64,000 nucleotides of DNA from Salinibacter sp. 10B (lineage in GTDB: Bacteria > Bacteroidota > Rhodothermia > Rhodothermales > Salinibacteraceae), in NCBI RefSeq assembly GCF_002954405.1, contig NZ_MQWC01000004.1, positions 3,226,668-3,290,667 on the forward strand. Reading direction: 5' to 3'. The position numbers and the translations under genes are program-made. The notes below the pieces were generated by a model. The model searched no databases. It was not told the origin of the DNA and saw only the letters and a list, made by a program, of their open reading frames with translations. How positions within the stretch are numbered: position 1 is the stretch's first letter; the number at the start of each line of letters is the position of its first letter. Positions 17,656 through 26,672 of this stretch are shown piece by piece.

Positions 17656-18804
17656 TTATGTGTCTGTGTCAATCGTGTACCGGACGAGTACCGGTGCCCC
17701 CGCCTCCGTCGTGCCACGGCCGTAGGCATGCCCGTCTCGGACGGTCAGGATCCGCACGCTCGAGGGCAGCGTGTCGGTCACCACTCGCTTCTCGTCGGGT
17801 GCGGCCACCCACCACGCCGTGCTGTCAGGAGTCGCCGTGGGGCGTCCGAACCAGTAGCGGCCCTCGTCGTCCACGAGGAACTGATTGAAGGCCGGTTTCG
17901 AGGCGGGGATCGCGTTTTGGATCTCTTCTCGGCCGCGGGTACGGTCGCTGAGCGCAGCGGCAATCTCGCCGTCGGTGACGGGGGGCACCGACGCGAAGGG
18001 CACGCGGATCGTCCGTTCGGGGCGACCGGTCGGGCCGTAGGCGGTGACCATTAGGCTGTCTCCATAGGCATAATGCAGCCGTCCCTTTGGGCCGAGGGCA
18101 AAGTGGGGAGTTGGTGTGAACGGGACGTAGAGGAACAACTTTCTGCCGTCCCCGAGGTCCTTCGAGGTCATGCGATAGGGCGGCGTGGTGATGTGCGTGG
18201 GTCCGATCGTTCCGCCCAAACTGACGGGCCGCACGGCCATCTGGGCATCCTCCTGAACCACGGCCCGAGCCCCCGGCGAATACACGAAGAGAAACGCGCG
18301 GTCGGGGCTCGATCCTGTCCCGTCCGGAATCATCATCTTGATCGGTCTGCCCCGGTCGGTTCGGGCCAGAAACGTCCGCTCGAACGTGAGTTCAGGTGTG
18401 AAGACGTGCACGCGGCCGTCGGCACCGTCCAGCACGTAGAGCGAGTCGCCCCGAGCCAGTCCGAGTTTCAGCGGGTGCCGAAACTCACCGGGGCCCTCCC
18501 CTTGCGTGCCCACAGTGTCCTGTAGCACACCGTTGGGCGAAAGCACCTTGACGTGGCGGGCTTCAACGTCGGCAACGTAGATCCGCCCGTCATCTGCGAC
18601 GGCCACGTCGGCCATGCGGCCGAAATAGAAGTCCTCCCCCTCGCTGACGTGCAGGTTCTCCTGAAGCTGAAGGGCGCCCTCTTGAGTTGTCCACTCATCC
18701 GTTTCAGTTTCTGAATCATCGGAGCCGCACCCGAGCAGACCGAGGATTGCCAGTACGGCCAAGCACGAACGAAAACGCGAGCGGACGTAAGGGGAGAAGG
18801 ACAT
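17656..18804 (-). CDS. 6-bladed beta-propeller lipoprotein (paralogue 4)
   Basis: Start at 18804 (MSFSPYVRSRFRSCLAVLAILGLLGCG) gives a lipobox; a GTG two codons upstream is less likely. About 382 aa. Motifs: EDFYFGRMADVAVADDGRIYVADVEARHVKVLSPNG, GTQGEGPGEFR, LVDDEGRYWFGRPTATP, TAWWVAAPDEKR and GAPVLVRYTIDTDT. It is first in the array of five related genes, so it may carry their promoter, but I could not point to one. Confidence 0.85.
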   Translation of the reverse strand: MSFSPYVRSRFRSCLAVLAILGLLGCGSDDSETETDEWTTQEGALQLQENLHVSEGEDFYFGRMADVAVADDGRIYVADVEARHVKVLSPNGVLQDTVGTQGEGPGEFRHPLKLGLARGDSLYVLDGADGRVHVFTPELTFERTFLARTDRGRPIKMMIPDGTGSSPDRAFLFVYSPGARAVVQEDAQMAVRPVSLGGTIGPTHITTPPYRMTSKDLGDGRKLFLYVPFTPTPHFALGPKGRLHYAYGDSLMVTAYGPTGRPERTIRVPFASVPPVTDGEIAAALSDRTRGREEIQNAIPASKPAFNQFLVDDEGRYWFGRPTATPDSTAWWVAAPDEKRVVTDTLPSSVRILTVRDGHAYGRGTTEAGAPVLVRYTIDTDT

Positions 18805-19109
18805 GAACACTGAGCGAGAGGAAGGGGCAGAGGGGCAAGACGGGTCCGGGGTTCCTAAACCTATTCATTCTGTATTGTTCATTGCAAGTTAAGGGAGGGG
18901 GCCGATAGTCTGGTCACCGCGCATCCCCGGGAGGATGATAGGTGTGAACGGATGTGTCGCGGACAGCCACAACGTTGCCTGTCTCGTTCCCCGTTGGATT
19001 CCTCTGAGTTGGAGTCCGGACGTGTGGCGGTAGACGATCGCCTTCCCGCGTAGCAGGCCGTGAGCGTGACGAAAAGAGGGGAGACCGTATTCCGCTTCCT
19101 CTCACTCGG
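18805..19109. other. Intergenic stretch, no gene seen
   Basis: About 300 bp between the propeller array and the RND remnant. I see no credible reading frame, strong terminator or repeat family member. It probably holds the array promoter and deletion debris. Confidence 0.4.
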
Positions 19110-19310
19110 TTAAAGAGTAGACTTGTGTTCGAGCATTTGATACAGCACCGGCACCACGAGAAGCGTGAGTACCGTCGCGCTGAGGAGGCCGCCCACGATG
19201 GTGAGAGGTGCACGAATTTCGGCGCTGGCCCCTATCCACAGGGGCCCAGGACGGTTTTGATCGTCGTTATAAGGATGGGACAGCGGGCCGGTCTCGCGAC
19301 ACACTTGATC
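19110..19310 (-). pseudogene. RND transporter C-terminal remnant
   Basis: On the minus strand CPILITTIKTVLG matches the PILMTTITTVLG segment of the intact RND gene at 22040-25114, and after a short deletion with a frameshift GASAEIRAPL, IVGGLLSATVLTLLVVPVLYQ matches its last helix, ending at a stop at 19110. Everything upstream of this is missing. It shows that a third RND gene once stood between the propeller at 19414 and the array at 17656. Confidence 0.85.
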
Positions 19311-19413
19311 CTGGGGAAGAGTATGTCCTACTCACGGTTTTGGATGACGGGACGTTTTTTACATCGATGCCGACTTTCAGCAAGCAACTGCTTGAAACGG
19401 GCGGTACTGGCTA

Positions 19414-20532
19414 CTACTCTGCCCGCTTGAGGACCTGATTACGATTGTAGAGTTTAACGAGTTCAATCCCATTTTTACCTCGATCTCTCACGGCAATGTA
19501 TTTTGCACCGAAGGCCGAAATACGGAGTCCAGGGGGAAATGAGACTGTGCGAGGGGGATGCTTACTACAGAGATGCGTCCAGATTTGGCCTTTCTTTCTG
19601 TCAGCTCGGAGTACCCAGATTCCTTGCTTAGCATCGGACAAGATTTCAAGCGCTGGTGGATATCTATCCGGAAAGTCTACAGTTTCCAGAGCTTCTTTCC
19701 GGGTTTTTTGAAATGGGTCCTCTTGACCGAAAGCCACAGTGTGGGGATCCAATTGTCGGTAAATCCAGGCTCGGCCGTCTTCTTCTCTTACCCTATAAGT
19801 GCGTTTTGGAATCTTCCATGTTTGAAGGAGGTTCCCATGGAGGTCAATGATGCTTATCTCTCTACTTCCTTCTTCCACTCGTGCAATTCGTCGATTTTCG
19901 AGAAGTGTCCACACAGTTCTTGATTGGAACGGAGCAGGGAGAGTGAGATTCGGTCCTGCCGGTGGTTCTATCCTTACTGAAGGACCCGACTGAAAAGAAA
20001 ATAGTCTTTCTGTCGATTCTGATGACGAGACCATCGTAAGAGTCACCCTTGATCCACGAAACTGTTCGGTCTGCGCAATAACTACCTCTGAGTTCACCTC
20101 GATACCTGTAAGAAGACCGGTTCGGAGAGTTGCTTCTGCCTTGAGAGTGCCAGATGGAGAAAACCAAAGAATTCGATTGGGGTGCATGTTGGCGACAACT
20201 ATTCTATTTTGACTCGCTCCCAAACTCCGTGGATTCGTTAGTTCACTCGGGCCTCGTCCCTTTTTGCCCCATGATTTAGAGAAATCACCATCCTCGAAGA
20301 TATGAACTACAGGTTCTGGTTGTGTGAGGATATAGACAGTAGATGAATCAATATCTACATCTTCTATTCTGTATAGAATATGGTCATTCCCATACGTGTA
20401 TGCAGGTTCGGGAAAGTTTTCAGTATTATAAGGGTTGCTTCCATTAACATAATAAGCTCCACCTATAAATAAGTTAAAAATAATATAAATAAAAATTAAG
20501 TAAAATATATATATGAATAATCTCTTACACAT
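19414..20532 (-). CDS. 6-bladed beta-propeller-like protein, membrane-anchored, AT-rich
   Basis: 372 aa. The N-terminus is a strongly hydrophobic anchor (IYIFYLIFIYIIFNLFIGGAYY) without a lipobox. Propeller features: YRIEDVDIDSSTVYILTQPEPVVHIFEDGD, then GKKGRGPSELT in the place of the GPGEF motif, RIVVANMHPNRILWFSPSG and later WTLLENRRIARVEEGSREISIIDLHG. Base composition is much more AT-rich at its 5' end than in the neighbouring array, suggesting a separate origin. It follows the thioredoxin-fold gene by 12 bp and is surely cotranscribed with it. Confidence 0.78.
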   Translation of the reverse strand: MCKRLFIYIFYLIFIYIIFNLFIGGAYYVNGSNPYNTENFPEPAYTYGNDHILYRIEDVDIDSSTVYILTQPEPVVHIFEDGDFSKSWGKKGRGPSELTNPRSLGASQNRIVVANMHPNRILWFSPSGTLKAEATLRTGLLTGIEVNSEVVIAQTEQFRGSRVTLTMVSSSESTERLFSFQSGPSVRIEPPAGPNLTLPAPFQSRTVWTLLENRRIARVEEGSREISIIDLHGNLLQTWKIPKRTYRVREEDGRAWIYRQLDPHTVAFGQEDPFQKTRKEALETVDFPDRYPPALEILSDAKQGIWVLRADRKKGQIWTHLCSKHPPRTVSFPPGLRISAFGAKYIAVRDRGKNGIELVKLYNRNQVLKRAE

Positions 20533-20544
20533 AAATATTTAAAA

Positions 20545-21213
20545 TTATTTGTTAATTTTGTTGTTTATTATCTCCAGCATTTCCTCTTTAGATGTCTTGA
20601 CTTTAACTTTTTGTCTATTTATTAAAATAGCTGGGATAGACTTTATTCCTAAACTACTAATTAATTTAAGTGTATTCTGGTTAATTTGTTCTACTTTGCC
20701 ATTATTATTTTGTACACAAGATTGAAGAGATCCACGTCCATTTCGAAATTTTTGTTGTAGGTCGTTAAGTTCATTGTATAGTAAATCATTTCTTTTTAAG
20801 GGTAATTTGTTTTTAAAAACTGAGACACGAAAATATTTAGCTTGATGAAAGCTGCTCCTTTTGAGGCAATAGCTAAATGTAGCTGCTAATAAACCACCCT
20901 CATGACCAGGAAGAATTGCATCTAAACTATAGTAATCTATTTTATCATTTTTTATTTTTTTGTTTATGGTAGGCCATATCCATCTATGAATAGTCCTACA
21001 ACCGTCGCATTCGTAATCTGTTAATAAAAGTATTTCATCCTTTGATCTAGTATCACCATATTTGTATGCTAGAGGGTTATTTTTAAGTCTATTATACAGT
21101 CCTATATTTAACTTGTCAATATTTTCGTTACTAAAACTATAACTGTATATTGCAAAAATAAGTATGGGTAGTATTAATCCAAAAATAAAATATTTATTTA
21201 GAATATATTTCAT
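20545..21213 (-). CDS. DsbA/DsbG-like thioredoxin-fold protein, membrane-anchored
   Basis: 222 aa, extremely AT-rich and lysine/asparagine-rich, unlike the rest of the window. An N-terminal anchor (YFIFGLILPILIFAIYSYSF) places it on the periplasmic side. The active-site motif CDGC lies in LLLTDYECDGCRTIHRW; ISSLGIKSIPAILIN near the C-terminus carries the cis-Pro typical of the fold, and an extra Cys pair (FSYCLKRS, LQSCVQNN) sits in the helical insert, as in DsbA relatives that accept or donate disulfides. It lies between the small peptide gene at 21297 and a propeller gene, so a natural guess is disulfide formation in the peptide. The composition indicates recent transfer. Confidence 0.85.
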   Translation of the reverse strand: MKYILNKYFIFGLILPILIFAIYSYSFSNENIDKLNIGLYNRLKNNPLAYKYGDTRSKDEILLLTDYECDGCRTIHRWIWPTINKKIKNDKIDYYSLDAILPGHEGGLLAATFSYCLKRSSFHQAKYFRVSVFKNKLPLKRNDLLYNELNDLQQKFRNGRGSLQSCVQNNNGKVEQINQNTLKLISSLGIKSIPAILINRQKVKVKTSKEEMLEIINNKINK

Positions 21214-21238
21214 AAACTTATGATGTAGTGTGTATTAC

Positions 21239-21270
21239 AAAAACCACCCCCGATTCAATGTCGGGGGTGG
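21239..21270 (-). terminator. Intrinsic terminator after the small peptide gene
   Basis: A perfect 10-bp stem (CCACCCCCGA / TCGGGGGTGG) with a 7-nt loop, followed on the minus strand by TTTTT. It lies 27 bp after the stop of the peptide gene at 21297 and before the DsbA-like gene, so most transcripts should stop here, leaving a short peptide mRNA and reduced read-through. Confidence 0.85.
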
Positions 21271-21296
21271 TGTATGTGGTCGGTATAAAGTTACGT

Positions 21297-21479
21297 CTAT
21301 ACTTTCTCGCAGTCGACTATCGTGCCATCATCTTCAACGGTGCAACAGATATTGCCGTCACACTGCAATTCGGGATTGGCCTGAACGTCGTCCGGGAAGA
21401 TTGCTGCCCCTGAAAGCATAGCGACACTCAATAGAGCTCCGAGGGTAAACCGTTTTGCCTTAGAGGTTAAGGTTTTCAT
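21297..21479 (-). CDS. Small secreted Cys-containing peptide precursor
   Basis: 60 aa. A signal peptide (MKTLTSKAKRFTLGALL, then VAMLSGAAIF) is followed by a short mature part, QANPELQCDGNICCTVEDDG then TIVDCEKV, with four Cys in about 25 residues. The layout (leader, AN-x-P-x-L, then a Cys cluster) recalls the peptide at 27893 and, loosely, the NVEALA-type peptides of Bacteroidota; that family name is inference. It is followed by a terminator and a CDGC thioredoxin-fold gene, and preceded by an AraC-type regulator. Function is unknown; signalling peptide, bacteriocin-like toxin or structural peptide are all possible. Confidence 0.75.
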   Translation of the reverse strand: MKTLTSKAKRFTLGALLSVAMLSGAAIFPDDVQANPELQCDGNICCTVEDDGTIVDCEKV

Positions 21480-21574
21480 CTTACTGATGGTTTGATTTGG
21501 CTTCTAGCGAGTGGAGTGCTTAATATTGAGGTGAGTTTCATGATATTCATCTCATACAGGTTCTCATTTATAAT

Positions 21575-21997
21575 TTAATTTGTCTTCTCGCGCACGGTTG
21601 AAGGGGCAGTACCTACGCGCCGTTTAAATGTAGTGCTAAACCCGCTCGGTGTATTATAGCCTATCGAGAGAGCGATTTTGGTGATGGATAGGTCTTCGTT
21701 GTGAAGAAGCCGCTTGGCGATCGCGAGCCGGTGGTTAATTATGAACTCTTTAATCCCATAACCAACAAAATGTCTAAAGCGACTTTGAGTACCTGAGCCA
21801 CTACAGGTTTTACACTGCTCAATCACTGTTTTAACATCAAGATTCATATCGAAGAGCTGATTACGGACAATGATGTATGCTTCCTGTACATCTGGGGGCC
21901 AGTCCGGACTGGGTTCATTAACCTCCTCCTTTAGGTAGTCCTCTTTTTGTTGCTCGATAATCTCATAGGGTGTTTTGGATGATTGAGGGCTCGACAT
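21575..21997 (-). CDS. Short AraC-family transcriptional regulator
   Basis: 140 aa. The C-terminal 85 residues are an AraC-type double helix-turn-helix: GIKEFIINHRLAIAKRLLHNEDLSITKIALSIGYNTPSGFSTTFKRRVGT matches the family in the second recognition region. The N-terminal 55 residues are polar and too short for a ligand-binding domain, so it is nearly a stand-alone DNA-binding domain. It lies between an RND gene (42 bp upstream) and the peptide gene (95 bp downstream). A plausible role is control of the peptide module. Confidence 0.85.
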   Translation of the reverse strand: MSSPQSSKTPYEIIEQQKEDYLKEEVNEPSPDWPPDVQEAYIIVRNQLFDMNLDVKTVIEQCKTCSGSGTQSRFRHFVGYGIKEFIINHRLAIAKRLLHNEDLSITKIALSIGYNTPSGFSTTFKRRVGTAPSTVREKTN

Positions 21998-22039
21998 GGC
22001 GTTAGTAATCGGTCTAATGAGATGAGTTTGTAGTGGGCA

Positions 22040-25000
22040 CTACCCCACCTGTGCCACCAACTGATACAGCACCGGCACCACGAGCAGCGTGAGTACCGTC
22101 GCGCTGAGGAGCCCGCCCACGACCGCAATCGCAAGGGGCGCCCGGATCTCGGCTCCGGCTCCCAGCCCCAGCGCGAGGGGCAGGAGGCCCAGGACCGTCG
22201 TTATCGTCGTCATGAGGATGGGGCGAAAGCGGGCCCGGCCCGCCGCCTCGACCGCCTCACGGAAGGGCATGCCGCGCTCGCGTCGTTGATTGATGAAGTC
22301 GACCTTGATGATGGCGTCGTTGACGACAATCCCGACCAGCACCACGCAGCCGGTGAGGCTCATCAGGTTGATCGTCTGCCCCGTCAGCCAGAGTACCAGC
22401 GCCACGCCCGCGGCGGCAAGGGGCACCGCCGCCAAGATCACGAACGGCTGCCGTAGGCGCTCAAATTGGGCGGTAAGGATGAGGTAGACCAGGAGCAGGC
22501 TCAGGAGCAGGCTCCAGCCCACCGCCCGGAGGCTTTCGCGAAAGGCCCGGTTCGCGCCGCCCACCGATCCCCGCACGCCGGTCGGCAGTGCCGCGTCCAG
22601 TTCCGATTGCACGGCAGTCACAGCCTCAGAGAGTCCTTCTCCCTCCGACACGTCGGCCACGAGGCGGACGACCGGCGCCTGTTCCGCCCGCAGGAGCGCC
22701 GCGGGGAGGTCGGTCCGCTCGGCAATAGCGAAGCGGCGGAGGGGAAGGCGGCCGTTCGGCGTCGCGATGGTGCGCTCCAGGAGGGCCTCGATCGAGCCGA
22801 CCGCATGGCCCCGCACGACAATCGGCACTTCCTTGCTCACCTGCCGCAGCGAAGTGGCTCGCCGTCCCCGTGCCGCCGACTCCAGCGCCCGGCCCACGTC
22901 CTCGGGCGTCACGCCGTAGCGGGCCATCACCTGCCGCCGCAGCCGGAGCTGATAGGCCGGCACCTCAGCCGCCTCGGCCCGCCGAACGCCCGCCAGCTCG
23001 GGCCGGGTCTGCAGGCGCCGGAGCAGCGAGTCGACGATCCCCTCGGTGCGTCGTCGCTCCTCGGCCACAAGGTCAATCAAGAGGTCGTTTTCGCCAGGGG
23101 AGAGGAGCTCGCCGAGCTGCGTTTTTGAGGGCTGCACCTCGACGGTCACGTCGGGCGGAAAGGAATGATCTTGCAGGCGACGGGCGGCCGTCTGGGCCCG
23201 CACGCTGTCGGGCAAGAGCACCGTGAGGTCCGCCTCGTAGGGCGGGCGCGGGTCCAGCTCCAGGCGGGCCGTGCTCCGCTCGCCCAGGTCACCCAAGACG
23301 TGTGTCGCCCCCACAGTGCGCCGGGCCGTGCGCTCCACCGTGGCGGCCCGCTCCTCGACAACTGGCAAATCTGTGCCCGGAGCGAGGGTCAGGTGCGCCT
23401 CGACGCGGCCCTGGTTGGAGGCGGGCACCACCTCGCGCGGCAATTGCCAGCCCACCGCGCCGGCCAGTCCGAGCACGACGAGAGCCCCTGTGAGGACCCA
23501 GCCCGGATGATCGAGGCTCCACCGCAGCGCGCGCTCGTACGTTGCCAGCAGGCGATTCATCCACGCGCCCGTTTCCCCAATGGCTCCCTGGTCCTTGCGC
23601 AGTAGCAGGGGCACGACGGTAATCGCCACCAGGAGGGACGCCAGAAGCGAGGCCACCACCGCCAGGGACTGGTCCTGGAAGAGACGCCCGGCCAGTCCTT
23701 CGACGAACGTAATCGGCAGGAAGACGGAGATCGTAGTGAGTGTACTCGCAGCGATGGCTCCGGCCACCTCCTCCGCGCCTTCCCGCGCTGCTTCGACCGG
23801 CCCGAGTCCCTCCTCCCGCAGCCGCGCCACGTTTTCGGTCACGACAATAGCGTTGTCCACCAGCAGCCCCACGCCGAGCGCGAGGCCGCTGAGGGCGATC
23901 ATGTTGAAGGTGACGCCGAGCATCTCAAAGCCCACCAGGGCGAGGGCGAGGGAGAGCGGCACCGCCACCGCCACGGCCAGGAGGGGCCGCAGGCGTCGCA
24001 GGAAGGCAAACAGCACGACAACAGCGAGAATTCCGCCCAGCAGCACCGCCTGCACCACGCCGCCGATGGCCTGCTCGATAAAGACGCTCTGGTCGACGAC
24101 CACGTCCAGCCGCACGCCGGTTAACTCCTCTTCCAGCGGGCCGAGAGCCTCGCGCACCTCGGCGGCGGCCTGTACCGTGTTGGCGTCCGGGCGGCGCTCG
24201 ACCAAGAGGAGCAGGGCCTCCTGCCCGTCGTAGCGGACGAGCCCGCGCCGCTCTTGCACGCCGCTCTTGACGCGGGCCACGTCGCGGAGCCGCACGGGGC
24301 GCCCCTCCCGGCGAGAGAGCACCGTCCGGGCTACGTCCTCCGCGCTCCGAAATTCCCCGCTCACCTCCACCGCGTAGCGGAACGGGCCGCGGCGGATCGT
24401 GCCGCCCTGGAGTGACTGATTGGCCTGCCGCAGCGCCCGCTCCACGTTGCCGAGGCCGAGCCCGAGGGCCGCCAGGCGGTCCTCGTCGACGCGAACGGTG
24501 ACCTCCCGCTGGTAGCCGCCGGTCACCCGGACGCGAGCCACGTCGGACAGCTGTTCGAGGCGGCGGGCAATGACCTCGCGCCCCACTTCGCGGAGGCGGA
24601 CGAGGTCCTGGGGCCGATCAGAGGGGGGGGCACGTGCCGTCGCAGTGCGTTGGACCGCACTCGTATCTGGTTGCGACCCGCGCAGGGCGAGCATCAGGAT
24701 GGGCCGGTCGCTGGGGTCGACGCGCAGGACGACCGGCGTGTCCGCGGCCTCCGGCAGGCGGTCGCCCAGTCGGTTGATCTGCTCGCGGACGTTCAAAAGC
24801 GCGCGGTCGAGGTCCGTATTCCACCCGAAGCGCAGTTCCACGAGGCTCCCGCCCAGCTGGCTCCGGGCGGTGACGCGCTCCAAGCCTTCGGTCCCGGCCA
24901 CTGCTTCTTCCACCGGCTCGGTGACGGTTTTTTCCACCCGCTCGGGGGGCACGTCGGGGTAGGCCGTCCACACTGTGAGGGCGGGGTAGCCGAGGTCCGG

Positions 25001-25114
25001 CAAGAGCGCCACCGGCAATCGCACGTACGCCACCGCGGCGATAGCGAGGAGCAGGGCCGTCACCGAGCCGACGGCCACCGGGCGGCGAAAGCAGAGGCGG
25101 ATGAGGGCGCGCAT
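22040..25114 (-). CDS. RND-superfamily efflux transporter (HAE1-like)
   Basis: Start chosen at 25114 (MRALIRLCFRRPVAVGSV), giving about 1024 aa; an upstream in-frame start adds 15 residues. Inner-membrane proton-driven export. Features: first helix then PALTVWTAYPDVPPERVEKTVTEPVEEAV in the porter domain, LGVGLLVDNAIVVTENVARL with the helix-4 Asp, TLTTISVFLPITFV, and near the C-terminus VGIVVNDAIIKVDFINQRR and ILMTTITTVLGLLPLALGLG. It differs clearly from the other RND gene at 10279, so the two could be partners of a heteromeric pump or have separate cargo. It lies after two propeller genes. Confidence 0.93.
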   Translation of the reverse strand: MRALIRLCFRRPVAVGSVTALLLAIAAVAYVRLPVALLPDLGYPALTVWTAYPDVPPERVEKTVTEPVEEAVAGTEGLERVTARSQLGGSLVELRFGWNTDLDRALLNVREQINRLGDRLPEAADTPVVLRVDPSDRPILMLALRGSQPDTSAVQRTATARAPPSDRPQDLVRLREVGREVIARRLEQLSDVARVRVTGGYQREVTVRVDEDRLAALGLGLGNVERALRQANQSLQGGTIRRGPFRYAVEVSGEFRSAEDVARTVLSRREGRPVRLRDVARVKSGVQERRGLVRYDGQEALLLLVERRPDANTVQAAAEVREALGPLEEELTGVRLDVVVDQSVFIEQAIGGVVQAVLLGGILAVVVLFAFLRRLRPLLAVAVAVPLSLALALVGFEMLGVTFNMIALSGLALGVGLLVDNAIVVTENVARLREEGLGPVEAAREGAEEVAGAIAASTLTTISVFLPITFVEGLAGRLFQDQSLAVVASLLASLLVAITVVPLLLRKDQGAIGETGAWMNRLLATYERALRWSLDHPGWVLTGALVVLGLAGAVGWQLPREVVPASNQGRVEAHLTLAPGTDLPVVEERAATVERTARRTVGATHVLGDLGERSTARLELDPRPPYEADLTVLLPDSVRAQTAARRLQDHSFPPDVTVEVQPSKTQLGELLSPGENDLLIDLVAEERRRTEGIVDSLLRRLQTRPELAGVRRAEAAEVPAYQLRLRRQVMARYGVTPEDVGRALESAARGRRATSLRQVSKEVPIVVRGHAVGSIEALLERTIATPNGRLPLRRFAIAERTDLPAALLRAEQAPVVRLVADVSEGEGLSEAVTAVQSELDAALPTGVRGSVGGANRAFRESLRAVGWSLLLSLLLVYLILTAQFERLRQPFVILAAVPLAAAGVALVLWLTGQTINLMSLTGCVVLVGIVVNDAIIKVDFINQRRERGMPFREAVEAAGRARFRPILMTTITTVLGLLPLALGLGAGAEIRAPLAIAVVGGLLSATVLTLLVVPVLYQLVAQVG

Positions 25115-25260
25115 CGGAAGGGAAGATGCCAAGGGCCTTTGAATGGAGCGCCTCAGCAACGTATCCCGCTTTCTTTACTTTTACAAACTGATTACTTCCG
25201 AGATAAGGGGAGTCGGAAGATTGGGGGGGGGCTGAACCGACGGCAAAAGAACAGATGACC

Positions 25261-26370
25261 TCACTGCTCTCGGACAATTCTATATGCCCAGAGCTCCGTC
25301 CCCCCGAGCACGAGAAGGCGCCCGTCGTGCACATCGATCTGGTAGCCCCGACGGCTGGGAACGGGAGGGAGTTTGTCCTCCAGTAGACGAGCGAGATGGG
25401 TGCCGTCCGCATCGAACACGTCAATCCAGTGGTTCAGATTACTTCGGCGGTTCTCGTCCAAACTTCCATCGAAGGTACCGACACTGACAAAAATCTCATT
25501 GTCCGCGTTGGTCTCGATGTCGGCAACCGCCCCTTCACCCATGAATGCGCTGTATCCCGTGCTTCCCATATGAGCGATCTCAGCGGCGTAGGACTGTTTC
25601 ACTGGATCGAACGCCAACTCGCGACGCCACACCCGCTCGAAGTCCGGCGAATACTTCTCAAGCACGTAGTCGCCTCGGTGTCCCACGATTACGTTGCCCG
25701 ATTGGTCGATGTCAAGTCGGATCTGATAGTCGTTCATCAGCGTCGCCACACGCTCTTGTCTCCTCTTCGGCGTCGAGTGCGCGTCCTGTACCTGCTCATA
25801 GGTACGGAAGCGGTCCTGCGGCAGGAAGCTCTCGACGAACTCCCCCTCTCGATTGAAGACCTGCACCTTGTCTCGATTGTAGTACCAGACCCGGTCCGTC
25901 AGGTAGATGCGATTCTTGTCATCTAATGCTACGTCTAGAGGAATACCGAATCCCTGACTCTGCGGCGTCCCCGACACTTCCAGGTCTTTCTGGATGAAGA
26001 ACGAGTCTCGGTAGACCCCGTCTAGCGAAAAGAAGTGGACGGTGCGGTCCCACTTTTCCAGCGCGACAAGTTCGCCCGCGGATGAAACGAGCAAGCGCAT
26101 CACCGTCCGCTCAAACTCGCCCGGCCCAGGTCCTTCTCGGCCAAAGGCGAATTGGTGATTGAAGTCGCTGTCGAAGACGTGGATGCGTTTGGCCCCATCG
26201 TCAAACAGATATACAGTGCCGTCGTCGGCGAAGGTAAGGGCACGGGGCTCGAAGATCTCATGTTTGGCCAACGTATCTGATAGGGTGAGCACCTTCTCGG
26301 CCCGAATGGAGTCGTCCGCCACGAGGGGATTCATGAACGTAGCGAATACGAGAAGTATCGATAATTGCAT
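25261..26370 (-). CDS. Secreted 6-bladed beta-propeller protein (signal peptide, no lipobox)
   Basis: 369 aa. Signal peptide MQLSILLVFATFMNPLVAD, no lipobox Cys, so probably soluble in the periplasm or released. Blades are easy to see: ALTFADDGTVYLFDDGAKRIHVFDSD, GREGPGPGEFE, LVALEKWDRTVHFFSLDG, VALDDKNRIYLTDRVWYYNRDKVQVFNREG, LDIDQSGNVIVGHRGDYVLEKYSPD and NHWIDVFDADG. More regular than the array members. It lies between another propeller gene and the RND gene in the same direction. Confidence 0.82.
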   Translation of the reverse strand: MQLSILLVFATFMNPLVADDSIRAEKVLTLSDTLAKHEIFEPRALTFADDGTVYLFDDGAKRIHVFDSDFNHQFAFGREGPGPGEFERTVMRLLVSSAGELVALEKWDRTVHFFSLDGVYRDSFFIQKDLEVSGTPQSQGFGIPLDVALDDKNRIYLTDRVWYYNRDKVQVFNREGEFVESFLPQDRFRTYEQVQDAHSTPKRRQERVATLMNDYQIRLDIDQSGNVIVGHRGDYVLEKYSPDFERVWRRELAFDPVKQSYAAEIAHMGSTGYSAFMGEGAVADIETNADNEIFVSVGTFDGSLDENRRSNLNHWIDVFDADGTHLARLLEDKLPPVPSRRGYQIDVHDGRLLVLGGTELWAYRIVREQ

Positions 26371-26672
26371 TGGGAGGGAAAGCGAACTTTATATTAGGGA
26401 TCGATGAGATTGGGGTATGCTACAGCGAATTAAGACGTGCACACATTTATATAACATTTTATAAAAAACTCTTGCCTTTTATTTTGGCAATCACGGTTTC
26501 GTTATTCAGGCTTACTATCGTCGGTGCAGGTCGAGGTCGAGACGTACGTTTGAACGTCGGGTTCAAGGCAATACAGCCTGCGCCATCTTGGGGCAAAAAC
26601 GTCGAGAGCGATTTCTTTACGAAAGGGCCCTTGGGAATGGGCACTCCTCTTCGGTAGACAGGAGTATATTAT
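26371..26672. other. Intergenic stretch between two propeller genes
   Basis: About 300 bp, AT-rich next to 26400-26470. A 61-codon minus-strand frame (26459-26644) lacks a signal peptide or recognisable motif and I do not support it as a gene. It probably contains the promoter of the 25261 gene. Confidence 0.4.

Noticed and set aside
19225-19249. Hairpin CTGGCCCCT ... AGGGGCCCAG in the RND relic
   Set aside because: It can be explained by a small deletion that joined TVLG to GASAEI; both arms are native RND sequence.
19208-19438. Plus-strand ORF over the RND relic end
   Set aside because: First half is the complement of the relic; the second half (DPGEEYVLLTVLDDGTFF) is too short to assign.
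21239-21270. Possible riboswitch instead of terminator
   Set aside because: A single perfect stem and T-run right after a stop codon fits an intrinsic terminator; no conserved aptamer pattern.
26459-26644. Small minus-strand ORF between two propellers
   Set aside because: No leader, no Cys pattern, no similarity to the peptide precursors; not supported as a gene.
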